The position numbers and the translations under genes are program-made. A model generated the notes under the pieces. That model did no database searches. It was not told the origin of the DNA and saw only the letters and a list, made by a program, of their open reading frames with translations. A stretch of 64,000 nucleotides of DNA, from assembly GCA_021790195.1 (NCBI GenBank), contig JAJYIF010000009.1, positions 62,001 to 126,000 on the forward strand. Direction: 5' to 3'. Shown here one piece after another: positions 44,243 to 53,683 of this stretch (positions are counted from its first letter, which is position 1; every line of letters begins with the position of its first letter). This DNA is from Nitrospirota bacterium (lineage in GTDB: Bacteria; Nitrospirota; Thermodesulfovibrionia; Thermodesulfovibrionales; UBA9159).

Positions 44243-45547
44243 TCATATTTTTGCCTTGCCGAACACCCTCCGGAAGATATAGTCAATATTCTCCAGATAA
44301 TGGCTCAGGTTGAATATATCGTCTATTTCCCTGCGGCGGAGACGACCCATGACGCCCTTGTCTTTAAGCAATAGCTCCTTGAAGCTCTTCCTCTCCCGCC
44401 AGCTCTTCATCGCGTTTCTCTGGACAAGGGCATATGCCTCTTCTCTGGAGAGGCCTTTTTCGGTAAGGGCTAACATGACGCGTTGTGAGTTATACAGCCC
44501 GTAACTCCTCATGATGTTCTCCTTCATTTTTTCAGGATAGACCTGAAGTCCTTCAAGGATATGGGTCAGACGGTCGAGCATATAATCCACGAGGATGAAG
44601 CTGTCGGGAATAATGATTCTTTCCACGGAAGAATGCGATATATCTCTTTCGTGCCACAGGGCAATGTCCTCAAGCGCGGCCATGGCGTTCGCTCTTACGA
44701 CCCTCGCGAGCCCCGACAGGTTTTCGCATCCGACCGGGTTTCTCTTGTGCGGCATCGCCGATGAGCCTTTCTGTCCCTTCTCGAACGGCTCTTCCGCCTC
44801 GAGTACCTCGGTCCGCTGGAGATGTCTGATCTCGACGGCAATCTTCTCGATGCATGCCGCTATAAGGGCGAGACCCATAAGGCACTCCGCGTGCCTGTCC
44901 CGCTGAATGACCTGGGTTGAAACATTCTCCGGTTTCAGCTGCAGCTTCCTGCAGACCTTCTCTTCAACGGCGGCAGGGATATTGGAGAATGTGCCCACAG
45001 CGCCCGAAAGCTTTCCGACACTGATCGTCTCTTTTGCCTTCTTCATCCTCTCCCTGTTCCTCTTCATGTCTTCATGCCAGAGCGCAAATTTAAGACCGAA
45101 GGTCATCGGCTCTGCGTGAACGCCGTGGCTGCGACCAATGCAAGGAGTGTCCTTGAATATGAAGGCCTGTTTTCGAAGGACGTCCGTCAGGGCTTTGATG
45201 TCCTTGAGGATGATGTCGGAGGCCTCTCTCATAAGGAGGGAGAGCGCAGTGTCCACGACATCGGATGAGGTCAGTCCCTTGTGAATGTATCTTGATTCTG
45301 GCCCTACGTTTTCAGCGACCGAGGTGAGAAACGCGATAACGTCATGTTTTACGGTCTTCTCTATTTCGTCGATTCTTACAGCGTCGAAGCGGGCCCTTTT
45401 CCGTATAGTCTTAACGGCATCTTTCGGGATTTCCCGGAGTTCGGACCACGCTTCGCACGCGGCGACCTCGACCTCGAGCCACTTCGTGTACTTGTTCTCC
45501 AGTGTCCATATCTTTCCCATCTCGGGTCTTGTGTAACGTGATATCAT
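44243..45547 (-). CDS. purB: Adenylosuccinate lyase
   Basis: 434 residues. Removes fumarate from SAICAR and from adenylosuccinate in purine synthesis. The fumarase/aspartase-type signature GSSAMPHKRNP (near 265) is intact, as are HKGLTSSDVVDTALSLLMRE and the catalytic His region SHGVHAEPMTFG. AAGGAG precedes the ATG. It forms a purine operon with purL. Confidence 0.97.
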   Translation of the reverse strand: MISRYTRPEMGKIWTLENKYTKWLEVEVAACEAWSELREIPKDAVKTIRKRARFDAVRIDEIEKTVKHDVIAFLTSVAENVGPESRYIHKGLTSSDVVDTALSLLMREASDIILKDIKALTDVLRKQAFIFKDTPCIGRSHGVHAEPMTFGLKFALWHEDMKRNRERMKKAKETISVGKLSGAVGTFSNIPAAVEEKVCRKLQLKPENVSTQVIQRDRHAECLMGLALIAACIEKIAVEIRHLQRTEVLEAEEPFEKGQKGSSAMPHKRNPVGCENLSGLARVVRANAMAALEDIALWHERDISHSSVERIIIPDSFILVDYMLDRLTHILEGLQVYPEKMKENIMRSYGLYNSQRVMLALTEKGLSREEAYALVQRNAMKSWRERKSFKELLLKDKGVMGRLRRREIDDIFNLSHYLENIDYIFRRVFGKAKI

Positions 45548-45587
45548 AAGGTCTCCTTATTTATTCTCAAATCCTTGAATTAGGTGG

Positions 45588-45611
45588 CCGGAGTTCAGAA
45601 TTCAGAAGAAG
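45588..45611. repeat. Half element of the AATTCAG repeat
   Basis: CCGGAGTTCAGAATTCAGAAG carries about three 7-bp units of the same type as 5933-6001 and 7183-7268, but no pairing arm follows. It lies in the purB-phosphatase gap. Confidence 0.6.
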
Positions 45612-45647
45612 AAACAAGCGCTTTCAGTTCTGCTCTAATATTCTCTT

Positions 45648-46373
45648 TCAAGTCCCCCTCGATAATCTTTCGATCAGAGGCAATGGGAGTCCGGCTTCCC
45701 TCATCTTCCCCTGGGTTTTTTCGACGTCGTATTTCACCCTTATGAAATCGACTCTGTCGTTGTCGAGGATAGCGTAACATGCCCTCGGGTCCCTGTCCCG
45801 GGGCTGCCCGACGCTGCCACAATTTATTATATATCTTTCATTCTTCTTGAGGTCCGATCCCTCCTTATAGGTAACCATTTCGCCGGACGGCAGTCTTTCT
45901 ATCACAAAGGGCAGGTGGCTGTGCCCTATGACGCACAGCATATCGTCAAAATAGTGAAAATTGATCTCTGCGTCCCAGAGGGTCAGGAGATAATGCCACG
46001 CCTCCGGCTCTTTCGGGGTTGAGTGCACAAGGAGCATTTTGTCTTTCCTCATCTCTTTCATGACAGGGAATGTCTTAAGCAGCGCTCTGTTTTCTTCGGC
46101 AAGGACTTCCCTCGTCCAGATAACGGCCTCTTTGGCATATTCATTAAAATATTCTATCTCAGTCAGGCCTACCGCGGCCCTGTCATGGTTTCCGGCAAGC
46201 AGGACCCGGCAGTTCTTCTTCAGGATCTCGATGCACTCATTTGGGTTCGGACCGTACCCGACGGCATCTCCCAAAAAAAGGACCTCGCCCAGCTTCTTCT
46301 TTCTTATGTCCCTCATCACGGCATCAAGGGCCTCAAGGTTTGCATGTACGTCCGAGATGATTGCAACGCGCAT
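45648..46373 (-). CDS. Calcineurin-like metallophosphoesterase, YfcE/DUF2227-like
   Basis: 241 residues. All metal-binding motifs of the family are present in order: SDVHAN (8-13), GDAVGYGPNP, GNHDRA, the histidine in VHSTPKEPE, and GHSHLP. A two-metal phosphodiesterase, phosphatase or Ap4A-type hydrolase; the substrate is not predictable. Its start codon overlaps the nusB stop by one base, so it belongs to the ribH-nusB transcript. Confidence 0.9.
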   Translation of the reverse strand: MRVAIISDVHANLEALDAVMRDIRKKKLGEVLFLGDAVGYGPNPNECIEILKKNCRVLLAGNHDRAAVGLTEIEYFNEYAKEAVIWTREVLAEENRALLKTFPVMKEMRKDKMLLVHSTPKEPEAWHYLLTLWDAEINFHYFDDMLCVIGHSHLPFVIERLPSGEMVTYKEGSDLKKNERYIINCGSVGQPRDRDPRACYAILDNDRVDFIRVKYDVEKTQGKMREAGLPLPLIERLSRGT

Positions 46374-46792
46374 TATCTCACCTTCTTGCCCTTTACACCT
46401 TTTGAGATGTTGTCGAGTATTCCGTTTATGAAAGAGGCCGAATCGCCCGTCGAAAACCTTTTCGCTATTTCGATGGCCTCATTTATCGAGACAGCTGAAG
46501 GGATATCCTTTCTATATAGAAGCTCGTATGCCGCCACCCTGAGAATATTGCGGTCTGCGGCCGCCATTCTCTCGATGACCCAGTGCTCAGCGGCCTTCTG
46601 TATTGCGGCGTCTATCTCGGAAAGATGACCGATGGTCCCGCGTATAATATCCTCTGTAAACTCCCTTAGATCGGGACCCTCGTCCTTGTCGGCCCAGAAT
46701 TGCTCTAGATCTCTTCTGTCTGGCGCCCTGCCGGTGAAGTCGAACTGGAATAGGAACTGAAATGCGTACTCCCGGCCTTTCCGACGCTTCAT
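46373..46792 (-). CDS. nusB: Transcription antitermination factor NusB
   Basis: 139 residues from the ATG at 46792 ([20 protein letters not shown]); upstream in-frame codons lie within ribH. All-helical RNA-binding protein that joins S10 on boxA of rRNA operons. The signature [20 protein letters not shown] and [20 protein letters not shown] are typical. The start overlaps the ribH stop by 4 bp (ATGA), the very common ribH-nusB arrangement. Confidence 0.96.
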   Translation of the reverse strand: MKRRKGREYAFQFLFQFDFTGRAPDRRDLEQFWADKDEGPDLREFTEDIIRGTIGHLSEIDAAIQKAAEHWVIERMAAADRNILRVAAYELLYRKDIPSAVSINEAIEIAKRFSTGDSASFINGILDNISKGVKGKKVR

Positions 46793-47253
46793 GCGAGCTT
46801 CTTCATCACCTGAGCCATCTCGATAGCCGTAATGGCGGCGTCCCATCCCTTGTTGCCGCTCTTTGTCCCTGCCCTCTCAACCGCCTGCTCTATGGTGTCG
46901 GCCGTGATAACCCCAAACGCTATGGGGATGCCCGTTTCCATGGAAGCCGAGGCTATCCCCTTCGAGACCTCGGCCGAGACATACTCGAAGTGCGGTGTTG
47001 CGCCCCTGATAACGGCGCCGAGACAGATTACGGCATTGTATGAGCCTTTAGAGGCCAATTTCCGGGCAACCAAAGGTATCTCGAAGGAACCGGGGACCTT
47101 CACAACTTCTATATCTTTTTCATCGGCGCCATGTCTGCGAAGCGCGTCAAGGGCGCCGTCAAGGAGCCTGCCCGTTATGAAATCATTAAATCTGCCGACG
47201 ATAACTCCGAACCTCAAGCCTTTTGCCTGCAGTTCTCCCTCAATTATTTTCAT
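46789..47253 (-). CDS. ribH: 6,7-dimethyl-8-ribityllumazine synthase
   Basis: 154 residues. Penultimate step of riboflavin synthesis; forms icosahedral or pentameric assemblies. Conserved: [28 protein letters not shown] and [20 protein letters not shown] with the catalytic His. No FMN riboswitch is seen in the 70-bp gap upstream, and no other rib genes are near. Confidence 0.97.
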   Translation of the reverse strand: MKIIEGELQAKGLRFGVIVGRFNDFITGRLLDGALDALRRHGADEKDIEVVKVPGSFEIPLVARKLASKGSYNAVICLGAVIRGATPHFEYVSAEVSKGIASASMETGIPIAFGVITADTIEQAVERAGTKSGNKGWDAAITAIEMAQVMKKLA

Positions 47254-47323
47254 GCTGCCCTCCGTTCACAAAGATTATGCGTATTTTACCATAACTTCGG
47301 ATAGACAACATCCAAAAAGCAGA

Positions 47324-47680
47324 CTATTTCTTCCTGCCCCTGACCAGATAGAGCCACACATTAAATCCCGAGAGCAGGAAGGTCAACAGGATGATCAGGC
47401 CGTGAGAGATGTCAATGTAGACGGCTTTTTCAACATAGTGGATGATGAAGGAGCCCTTGTATGTTGCGAGAGGATTGCTCTTCTCCCTAAGCCATATTTC
47501 TAGATAGGTAAGGGGGCAATACAAATCGAGGGTCTGGATGATAATGGCAAGAACGAGACCGGATATATGAAAAATCTTTAAGACGGTATTCCTGATTCCC
47601 CAAATCCCCCCGAAGATAAGAAACAATATCCACAGGAAGTGAATAAGGACAATCGAATCTGCAAGAATTCTGAACAGCAC
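47324..47680 (-). CDS. DUF2784 membrane protein
   Basis: 118 residues with about four hydrophobic helices. The pattern ADSIVLIHFLWILFLIFGGI and CPLTYLEIWLREK matches the DUF2784 family of small inner-membrane proteins; the function is unknown. It follows no obvious operon partner. Confidence 0.85.
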   Translation of the reverse strand: MLFRILADSIVLIHFLWILFLIFGGIWGIRNTVLKIFHISGLVLAIIIQTLDLYCPLTYLEIWLREKSNPLATYKGSFIIHYVEKAVYIDISHGLIILLTFLLSGFNVWLYLVRGRKK

Positions 47681-47767
47681 CTAGCGGTTATCGGATGGAT
47701 GACTGAATTAAGCGATTATCGTCAGTCCCCGCTGCCCCCCGGATTCTTCAGAAAGAAGGACGCCTGG

Positions 47768-48079
47768 CTATTCCTTAGCCGGACCCGCCGAAAAGATGAT
47801 CTTATCGAATTTCCTTTTCAGGATCTTGCTCTCGAAGTTCACCATCTCGATCCCCGGCTCAAAGGACATGTTCTTACCCTTCACAACCTTTATCTGCGGC
47901 ACTGCCAGCCATGTCTTCTTGCCTCCTTTTTCAAGGCAAACATATGTATATCTGCCGGCGTCCATAGTTTCAACGACCTTGCCGGACACTGGTGCCTGGG
48001 ATCCGGCATATGCGTTTTGTCCGGAGGCAAATGATGTGAGCGCGGCAAACATCGCAAACAATATCAAAACTCTTCTCAT
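47768..48079 (-). CDS. Small exported NrfJ-like OB-fold protein
   Basis: 103 residues. Signal peptide 1-26 (cleavage near AYAGSQ). The rest, GKVVETMDAGRYTYVCLEKG then KTWLAVPQIKVVKGKNMSF, matches small periplasmic NrfJ-like/OB-fold proteins often seen with cytochrome c nitrite reductase or multihaem loci. No such locus is adjacent. AAAGGAGAATAC precedes the start. Confidence 0.75.
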   Translation of the reverse strand: MRRVLILFAMFAALTSFASGQNAYAGSQAPVSGKVVETMDAGRYTYVCLEKGGKKTWLAVPQIKVVKGKNMSFEPGIEMVNFESKILKRKFDKIIFSAGPAKE

Positions 48080-48164
48080 GTATTCTCCTTTGTTCGTTCG
48101 ATTTTGAGTCCAAGAATGCGACTATCTATAATGCCTTTTATCCCGGATATTTGTAAAGCGAGGT

Positions 48165-49133
48165 CTAAAATCTTCTCTTGAATGAGATGTTTAAAGCGAA
48201 GTCGGGTGCGCCTGCAGTGTTGGGGTCCTCAGTCAGGGAGAGCTCAAGGCTGTTTTTGCCGGAGGTGTACCGGGCCCCGAGCGCAAGAAGCGCCGATATC
48301 CGGTCCATAGTGGAGACACCGGTTTTCGGAAAGACCGAGTTCTGAAACATCACCTGTCCTAGGAGACTGAACTTCTTCCATACCGCGGCCTCTACGCCGG
48401 CGGCTCCATAAACAAAGTTCCTGAGCTCGACGACATTTTCCGCTCTCAGGTTACCGGGGAAAACCGCGCCGACGTTGAAGTATGTCTTTACCTTCTCACC
48501 GATATTCTTGTCGAGGAGGACCGCAGCGCCGGCATCCAGGCTCCCGTTGCCGAAGCCCGCCGAAGCCTGTCCGGTCGGGAGTTCCACATTGGCCATTACG
48601 CTCAGACATGGGTCGCCGCTCAGTAGCTCTCTCTTTGCGGTCAGTCGTATATCTCCAAGACCTATTCTTCCTGATTTGCCTTTTAAGACGAGTTCGCCGT
48701 TTCTTCTCACCTCGTAAAGGAATTGGTTCTCCGGTCTGCTGCTCCTTCCATAATCAGAGAAGCCGAAGAAGTCGTGGTAGCCCTTTAGGAAATCGTCCAT
48801 GAAACCGCTGTTAAAGCTCAGTATCGGAACGTCTATCCCCATCTCAAAAAGCCCGGCTACGACCCGCTTATATCTTAGATTGAGCTCCGTTGCCTCCAGA
48901 TCGATATTAACGGACCATGAAGATGAGTTTCTTACCATGAAGGTGCTGGAGTGGGAAAGACTTGCTGAAAAGGAATTCTCATAAGCCGCTTTTTCGAGAT
49001 AAGGCGCATCCGCAATAAGGAAAGGCGGGAACTGGTTTCTAACCTGCAAAGGGCCTTCGAAGGACAACGCCGCGCGGCAAGTCAAAAGGGGGAAAAGAAA
49101 GATCATCGTAAAAGTTATAAGGAATTTCTTCAC
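48165..49133 (-). CDS. DUF3187 outer-membrane beta-barrel protein
   Basis: 322 residues with a signal peptide (1-24). The mature protein starts EGPLQVRNQFPPFLIADAPY, diagnostic of DUF3187. Alternating hydrophobic strands and a C-terminal Phe (FKRRF) indicate an outer-membrane barrel. Function unknown; frequent in Deltaproteobacteria and Nitrospirota. Confidence 0.88.
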   Translation of the reverse strand: MKKFLITFTMIFLFPLLTCRAALSFEGPLQVRNQFPPFLIADAPYLEKAAYENSFSASLSHSSTFMVRNSSSWSVNIDLEATELNLRYKRVVAGLFEMGIDVPILSFNSGFMDDFLKGYHDFFGFSDYGRSSRPENQFLYEVRRNGELVLKGKSGRIGLGDIRLTAKRELLSGDPCLSVMANVELPTGQASAGFGNGSLDAGAAVLLDKNIGEKVKTYFNVGAVFPGNLRAENVVELRNFVYGAAGVEAAVWKKFSLLGQVMFQNSVFPKTGVSTMDRISALLALGARYTSGKNSLELSLTEDPNTAGAPDFALNISFKRRF

Positions 49134-49199
49134 GGGTTATAAAATAGCCGTAGAGCGTCAGAGATGTCAATCAGATACATTTTCGACTCTTCGGCATAC

Positions 49200-49616
49200 T
49201 TAGCGGAAGTCCGGAGATTCATAGGCCTGCAGGGCCGCCTGGAGTTTATCTATCGTCACGGGCTTCAGCAGATAGGCTGAGCAGCCTAACGCCCTGCATC
49301 TTTCGATTGTCTCGCTGTTGGAATCCTGAGATACCATAATTACAGGTATGCCGGATGTCTGTTCATCCTTTTTTATATAAGATAAGACCGCCCCGCCGTC
49401 TATCCCGTCCATGATCACATCGAGCATAACTATATCCGGTTTAACGAGTTTCATGAGTTTCAGAACTTCGAGACCGCTTTCGGCAGGAACAACTGTAAAC
49501 CCCATTCCCTTCAGGATAGCGCTCATGAAAGTCAGATGCGCCTGACTGTCGTCGGCTATCAATATTTTTCTTCTCTTGGGTTCCATTGCCGCCCTATAAG
49601 CTCTTCCTTTTAACAT
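49200..49616 (-). CDS. CheY-like single-domain response regulator
   Basis: 138 residues; only a receiver domain. The acidic pair in LIADDSQAH, the phosphoacceptor Asp in IVMLDVIMDG (near 60), Ser/Thr in IMVSQD and Lys in YLLKPVT are all there. The start may be MEPKRRKIL (residue 11) rather than the ATG at 49616. No kinase is adjacent; it may act with a distant one. It diverges from the rnf operon. Confidence 0.9.
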   Translation of the reverse strand: MLKGRAYRAAMEPKRRKILIADDSQAHLTFMSAILKGMGFTVVPAESGLEVLKLMKLVKPDIVMLDVIMDGIDGGAVLSYIKKDEQTSGIPVIMVSQDSNSETIERCRALGCSAYLLKPVTIDKLQAALQAYESPDFR

Positions 49617-49809
49617 GGCATTTCGGAACTCATAATGCCTGCTCTTTTTTTGTATGGATAAATCCTACAGGATTAGGGGCGTAAAGTAAATCACCCGGCA
49701 GAGGTATTTTAAGGGTATGGGAGCGGTGAAGACAGTCAGGGTGATCTCTCTGAAAGACTTATTGAAATTCCGAAATATTATAAAAAATTCTTATAGACCC
49801 AAACCCGGC

Positions 49810-49838
49810 TTGACATATCGGAGAGCATAATGTTATTA
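49810..49838 (+). promoter_or_regulatory. Candidate promoter of the rnf operon
   Basis: A perfect TTGACA (49810-49815) with TTATTA 17 bp later (49833-49838), or TATTAA at 18 bp. It lies 56 bp before the rnfC ATG, in a 277-bp gap otherwise without features. Confidence 0.55.
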
Positions 49839-49893
49839 ATTAAAAACTTTTTTTGGTCTTTCGTCATCTCTTTTTCGAACAGGAGGATCCTTC

Positions 49894-51201
49894 ATGAGCG
49901 TACTGACATTCAAAGGCGGAATACATCCGCCCGATAAGAAGGAGTTGGCGAAAGACAAATCAGTCAGACCGGCAAACATTCCCCAGAGAGTCGTCATCCC
50001 TCTCAGCCAGCACGTAGGAGCCCCATGCAAACCGCTTGTATCGATCGGTCAGGAGATCAAGAAAGGCGAGGTGATCGGAGAACCCGGGGGCTTCGTTTCT
50101 GCGCCCGTCCATTCATCTGTTTCGGGCAAGGTTATAGCCATCGGAGAGTTTCCCAATGCCATGGGAAGGATGATTACATCAGTGGTAGTTGAGAATAACG
50201 GCAAGGAGGAGTGGACCCCGCTGAAGGATGAGCCTGATTATATGTCGCTGTCTCCGGAGGAACTCAAGGAGAAGATCAAGGCTGCCGGAATAGTAGGTCT
50301 CGGAGGGGCGGCGTTTCCTACGTCCGTAAAGCTCTCTCCACCGAAAGAAAAACCCATCGATACTGTGGTCATCAACGGAGCGGAGTGTGAGCCTTACCTA
50401 ACTGCCGATTACCGGCTGATGATCGAGAGACCTCGCGAGGTTATAGACGGACTGAAAATACTTATGAAGACAGTGGGTGTAACCAGGGGTTTTGTGGGCA
50501 TAGAGGACAACAAGCCCGATGCGGTCGACAAGATGAAGGACGCCGCAAAAGGCGAGACCGGCATTGAGGTCTGCAGTCTGAAGGTAAAATACCCTCAGGG
50601 CGCTGAGAAGATGCTTATAAAAGCCGTAACAGGCAGGGAGGTGCCTGCGAGGGGTCTCCCCATGGATGTGAAGGTCGTTGTGCAGAATGTTGGGACCGCC
50701 GTTGCTGTTTATGAAGCTGCCAGGTTCGGAAAACCCCTGATAGAAAGGGTGGTAACAGTTACAGGCGAAGGGATCGGCAACCCCTCGAATCTGATGGTGA
50801 GGATAGGGACGCTCGTATCGGGACTCATTGATGAATGCGGGGGGTTCAAAAATGGTGTCGGAAAGGTCATAGCCGGCGGCCCGATGATGGGTTTTGCGCT
50901 TTCTACGCTTGACGTTCCGGTGACGAAAGGCACCTCCGGCATTCTGGTCATTCCCGAAGAAGGCGTGGTCCACGCTGAGGATTTTCAGCCTTGCATAAGG
51001 TGCGGCAGATGTGTCGATGTCTGTCCCATGAGCCTGATGCCTTCCATGTTGAGCGTGCTCTCGGAGAAGGGGCGCTATGAAGAGGCGAAAGAGTATAATC
51101 TTTTTGATTGTTTTGAGTGCGGTTCTTGTGCGTTTGTCTGCCCTTCGAAGAGACCTATCGTGCAGCTTGTGCGATTAGCGAAATCGCTGGTGAAACCGTG
51201 A
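49894..51201 (+). CDS. rnfC: RnfC subunit of the Rnf electron-transport complex
   Basis: 435 residues. Peripheral subunit that binds NAD(H) and FMN and carries two [4Fe-4S] clusters. Features: SLBB-type beta-grasp and the Rossmann-like AAGIVGLGGAAFPTSVKLSP, INGAECEPYLTADYRLM, and the two ferredoxin motifs CIRCGRCVDVCP and CFECGSCAFVCP at the C-terminal end. AGGAGG precedes the ATG. It leads the rnfCDGEAB operon. A repeat element separates it from rnfD. Confidence 0.97.
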   Translation: MSVLTFKGGIHPPDKKELAKDKSVRPANIPQRVVIPLSQHVGAPCKPLVSIGQEIKKGEVIGEPGGFVSAPVHSSVSGKVIAIGEFPNAMGRMITSVVVENNGKEEWTPLKDEPDYMSLSPEELKEKIKAAGIVGLGGAAFPTSVKLSPPKEKPIDTVVINGAECEPYLTADYRLMIERPREVIDGLKILMKTVGVTRGFVGIEDNKPDAVDKMKDAAKGETGIEVCSLKVKYPQGAEKMLIKAVTGREVPARGLPMDVKVVVQNVGTAVAVYEAARFGKPLIERVVTVTGEGIGNPSNLMVRIGTLVSGLIDECGGFKNGVGKVIAGGPMMGFALSTLDVPVTKGTSGILVIPEEGVVHAEDFQPCIRCGRCVDVCPMSLMPSMLSVLSEKGRYEEAKEYNLFDCFECGSCAFVCPSKRPIVQLVRLAKSLVKP

Positions 51202-51210
51202 ACGAAAATG

Positions 51211-51287
51211 TAACGGAGAAACGGAGTGACGGAGTGACGGCGAGAACACGACGATTCGCCGATACACCGTCTCACCGATACGCCGGT
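51211..51287. repeat. 8-bp-period hairpin repeat between rnfC and rnfD (unit ACGGAGTG)
   Basis: TAACGGAG, AAACGGAG, TGACGGAG and TGACGGCG stand in a row on the left. The right part, read on the other strand, gives CCGGCGTATCGGTGAGACGG, a degenerate copy. It lengthens the spacing in an otherwise tight operon. Confidence 0.75.
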
Positions 51288-51310
51288 TCATTAAAGAGGC
51301 AGGAGGATAA

Positions 51311-52363
51311 ATGGAGGCCATAAAAAAAGAACACGAGCTGATAGTCGCGGTCAGTCCGCACGTAAAAAGCGAGGAGACCGTCAGCCGGATAATGTGGAGC
51401 GTAAATCTCAGTCTGCTACCGGCCGTCGTCATGGGGGCATATTTCTTTGGCATCAAAGCGGTCCTCGTTGTTTCCCTGTGCATAGTAACGGCCGTTCTTT
51501 CTGAATATATTTTCGAGAGGGCCTTGAAAAGGACTGTAACCATAAACGACGGGAGCGCTTTTCTCACTGGACTACTCCTCGGCATGAACCTGCCGGCTTC
51601 TCTCTGGTCTTTTAGTCCCTTTACAATTCATGTGCCGATCATAGGGTCGTTCGTGGCCGTAATTATAACAAAGCAATTGTTTGGCGGGCTCGGATACAAC
51701 GTCTTTAACCCGGCGCTTATCGGAAGGGCGTTCCTTCTGATCTCGTTCCCGAGATTGATGACCATATGGACGGAGCCGTCCGCGGCGTTCCTGAGTTTCG
51801 ATGCCAAGACTACGGCGACGCCTCTGGGAATAATGAAGGAAGAAGGGGTCGGGAAGTTGATGGAGGTCTTCGGCGACAAGATGAACCTTTACACTCAGCT
51901 CCTTGTCGGTCACCGAGCAGGCTCTATCGGAGAAGTGTCCGCCCTGGCGCTCCTGATAGGGGCGTCATTCCTCCTCTTCAGGAGATACATAACCTGGCAT
52001 ATTCCTTTTTCATTTCTCGGAACAGCTGCCCTTCTGGCCTGGATATTCGGCGGCAAAGACCCTGCAACCGGGAAGTTGATTCTTTTCTCGGGTGATCCGG
52101 TCGTTCATCTTCTAAGCGGCGGCTTGCTTCTTGGAGCTTTTTTCATGGCGACTGACTATGTCACCTGTCCCACATTGAAGAAAGGGCAGATAATCTTTGG
52201 CATAGGCTGCGGCACCCTGACGATGCTCATAAGACTTGCCGGGGGCTACCCCGAAGGGGTTATGTTCGCCATACTGATAATGAACTGTTTCGCCCCGATA
52301 ATCGACAGAGGCTTCAGGACAAAGGTCTTTGGCGCCGTCAAAGCAAAGGAGTCAAAGAAATGA
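51311..52363 (+). CDS. rnfD: RnfD membrane subunit
   Basis: 350 residues, many hydrophobic helices. Carries a covalent FMN on Thr; the attachment motif here is KTTATPLG near residue 170. LGYNVFNPALIGRAFLL and GMNLPASLWSFSPF are typical of the NqrB/RnfD family. Ion translocation is thought to involve this subunit. AGGAGG precedes the ATG. It overlaps rnfG by 4 bp. Confidence 0.96.
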   Translation: MEAIKKEHELIVAVSPHVKSEETVSRIMWSVNLSLLPAVVMGAYFFGIKAVLVVSLCIVTAVLSEYIFERALKRTVTINDGSAFLTGLLLGMNLPASLWSFSPFTIHVPIIGSFVAVIITKQLFGGLGYNVFNPALIGRAFLLISFPRLMTIWTEPSAAFLSFDAKTTATPLGIMKEEGVGKLMEVFGDKMNLYTQLLVGHRAGSIGEVSALALLIGASFLLFRRYITWHIPFSFLGTAALLAWIFGGKDPATGKLILFSGDPVVHLLSGGLLLGAFFMATDYVTCPTLKKGQIIFGIGCGTLTMLIRLAGGYPEGVMFAILIMNCFAPIIDRGFRTKVFGAVKAKESKK

Positions 52364-52953
52364 CAGGCAAAGATATCATCAAGATCACATTTACGCTTGT
52401 TGTCTTCTACCTAATCGGCGGGTTCATCCTTGCCTTTGTCTATGCAAAGACGTCGCCCCAGATATATAAGAACGCAGAGGAGGCCGAGAAGAAGGCCTTG
52501 AAACAGCTTATGCCGGATGCGGACGATATAAGCAAACTGGGGGAATGGGAACCCCACGGGAAAAAGGCCAAATATTTTGTCGCAAAAAAGGCTGGCGAAA
52601 CAATAGGCTATGTCGTTCAGTCATTCGGCAAGGGGTATTCGAGTTTCATAAATGTTCTTATCGCGGTCGACAAGGACTTTAAAGTGCAAAAGATAACTAT
52701 ACTCGCTCACGCGGAGACCCCCGGTCTGGGAGACGAGATTGATACCGATTGGTTCAAGAACCAGTTCAAGGACAAAGACCTGGAGCATCTGAAGGTCGTG
52801 AAGACGGACACTAAAGAGTACATTCAGGCGATTTCAGGAGCCACCATTTCGAGCCGGGCGGTAACCGAAGACGCGGTAAAGAATGGTGTTGCTTTTTTGA
52901 TAAAAACAATCAAGGAAGGAGGCAAAACGGATGTCGAGCCCCGGCACAATTAG
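52360..52953 (+). CDS. rnfG: RnfG subunit with covalent FMN
   Basis: 197 residues. One N-terminal transmembrane helix (10-30) and a periplasmic FMN-binding domain. The flavin attachment motif SGAT is at 159-162 (AISGATISSRAVTEDAV), and AHAETPGLGDEI is the conserved flavin-contact region. ATGA overlap with rnfD. Confidence 0.96.
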   Translation: MTGKDIIKITFTLVVFYLIGGFILAFVYAKTSPQIYKNAEEAEKKALKQLMPDADDISKLGEWEPHGKKAKYFVAKKAGETIGYVVQSFGKGYSSFINVLIAVDKDFKVQKITILAHAETPGLGDEIDTDWFKNQFKDKDLEHLKVVKTDTKEYIQAISGATISSRAVTEDAVKNGVAFLIKTIKEGGKTDVEPRHN

Positions 52954-53584
52954 CCTCAAGGATCAGTTTCTAAACGGAATCATAAAGGAAAATACGATAT
53001 TTAAGCTTGCGCTTAGTCTCTGCCCTTCCATTGCCGTTACCAATAATCTCAAGAACGGCATTTTCATGGGCGCCGCGGTGCTGTTTGTTCAGGTCATGGT
53101 TAACAGCACGATATCCATCATCAGAAAAGTAATTCATCCAAAAGTCAGGCTCCCTATCTTCATGCTTGTCATATCCGGATGGGTTACTGTTACGCAGTTC
53201 ATGATGGCCGCCTATGTTCCTGATGTCTACAGCAAGGTGGGCTTGTATATTGCATTGATTGTTGCCTTTGCCTCCATACTTGCAAGGGCGGAGATGTTCG
53301 CTAGTAAGAATACCCTTCTGCCTTCCATGGCGGACGGTCTCGGGATGGGCATAGGGTTCATGTTTGCTCTTACTGTAATCAGCTTTTTCAGGGAACTTGT
53401 CGGCAAAGCGACTCTTACCATCCCGACCGGCCTTGCCACTTCCTACGTTGTTACTTTAATGGATACGAAGCCTCTGCTTATAATGATTCTGCCAGCCGGC
53501 GGTTTCTTGGCGGTGGGAATACTCATGGCCTTCTTCAACTGGATTGATTTGCGTTACAAGAAGGGCGGACATGCTTCGCATTAA
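52931..53584 (+). CDS. rnfE: RnfE membrane subunit
   Basis: 217 residues with about six helices. Typical: KENTIFKLALSLCPSIAVTN and SILARAEMFASKNTLLPSMA, DGLGMGIGFMFAL. RnfE and RnfA are related and face each other in the membrane, holding an Fe-S site in recent structures. GGAAGGAGG lies upstream inside rnfG; the genes overlap by 23 bp. Confidence 0.96.
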   Translation: MSSPGTISLKDQFLNGIIKENTIFKLALSLCPSIAVTNNLKNGIFMGAAVLFVQVMVNSTISIIRKVIHPKVRLPIFMLVISGWVTVTQFMMAAYVPDVYSKVGLYIALIVAFASILARAEMFASKNTLLPSMADGLGMGIGFMFALTVISFFRELVGKATLTIPTGLATSYVVTLMDTKPLLIMILPAGGFLAVGILMAFFNWIDLRYKKGGHASH

Positions 53585-53588
53585 GAAC

Positions 53589-53667
53589 CAGTTCAAACAG
53601 GTTAAACAGGGCAAACACTTTCAGTTTGACTATTTACCCTTTTTTATCTACTTAACCTTTGACCTTT
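53589..53667. repeat. 9-bp-period hairpin repeat between rnfE and rnfA (unit CAGGTTAAA)
   Basis: CAGTTCAAA, CAGGTTAAA and CAGGGCAAA stand in a row. The right arm, read on the other strand, gives GGTCAAAGGTTAAGTAGA, then AAAAAAGGGTAAATAG and TCAAAC, a degenerate match. It adds about 100 bp between two genes that are usually adjacent. Confidence 0.7.
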
Positions 53668-53683
53668 TTGAGTGGAGGGCGTG

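Noticed and set aside
40213-44286. PurL starting at the ATG at 44286
   Set aside because: The first 31 residues lie in the purB end and resemble nothing in PurL; the family begins near 44193.
47254-47323. FMN riboswitch before ribH
   Set aside because: The 70-bp gap lacks the conserved core and is too short.
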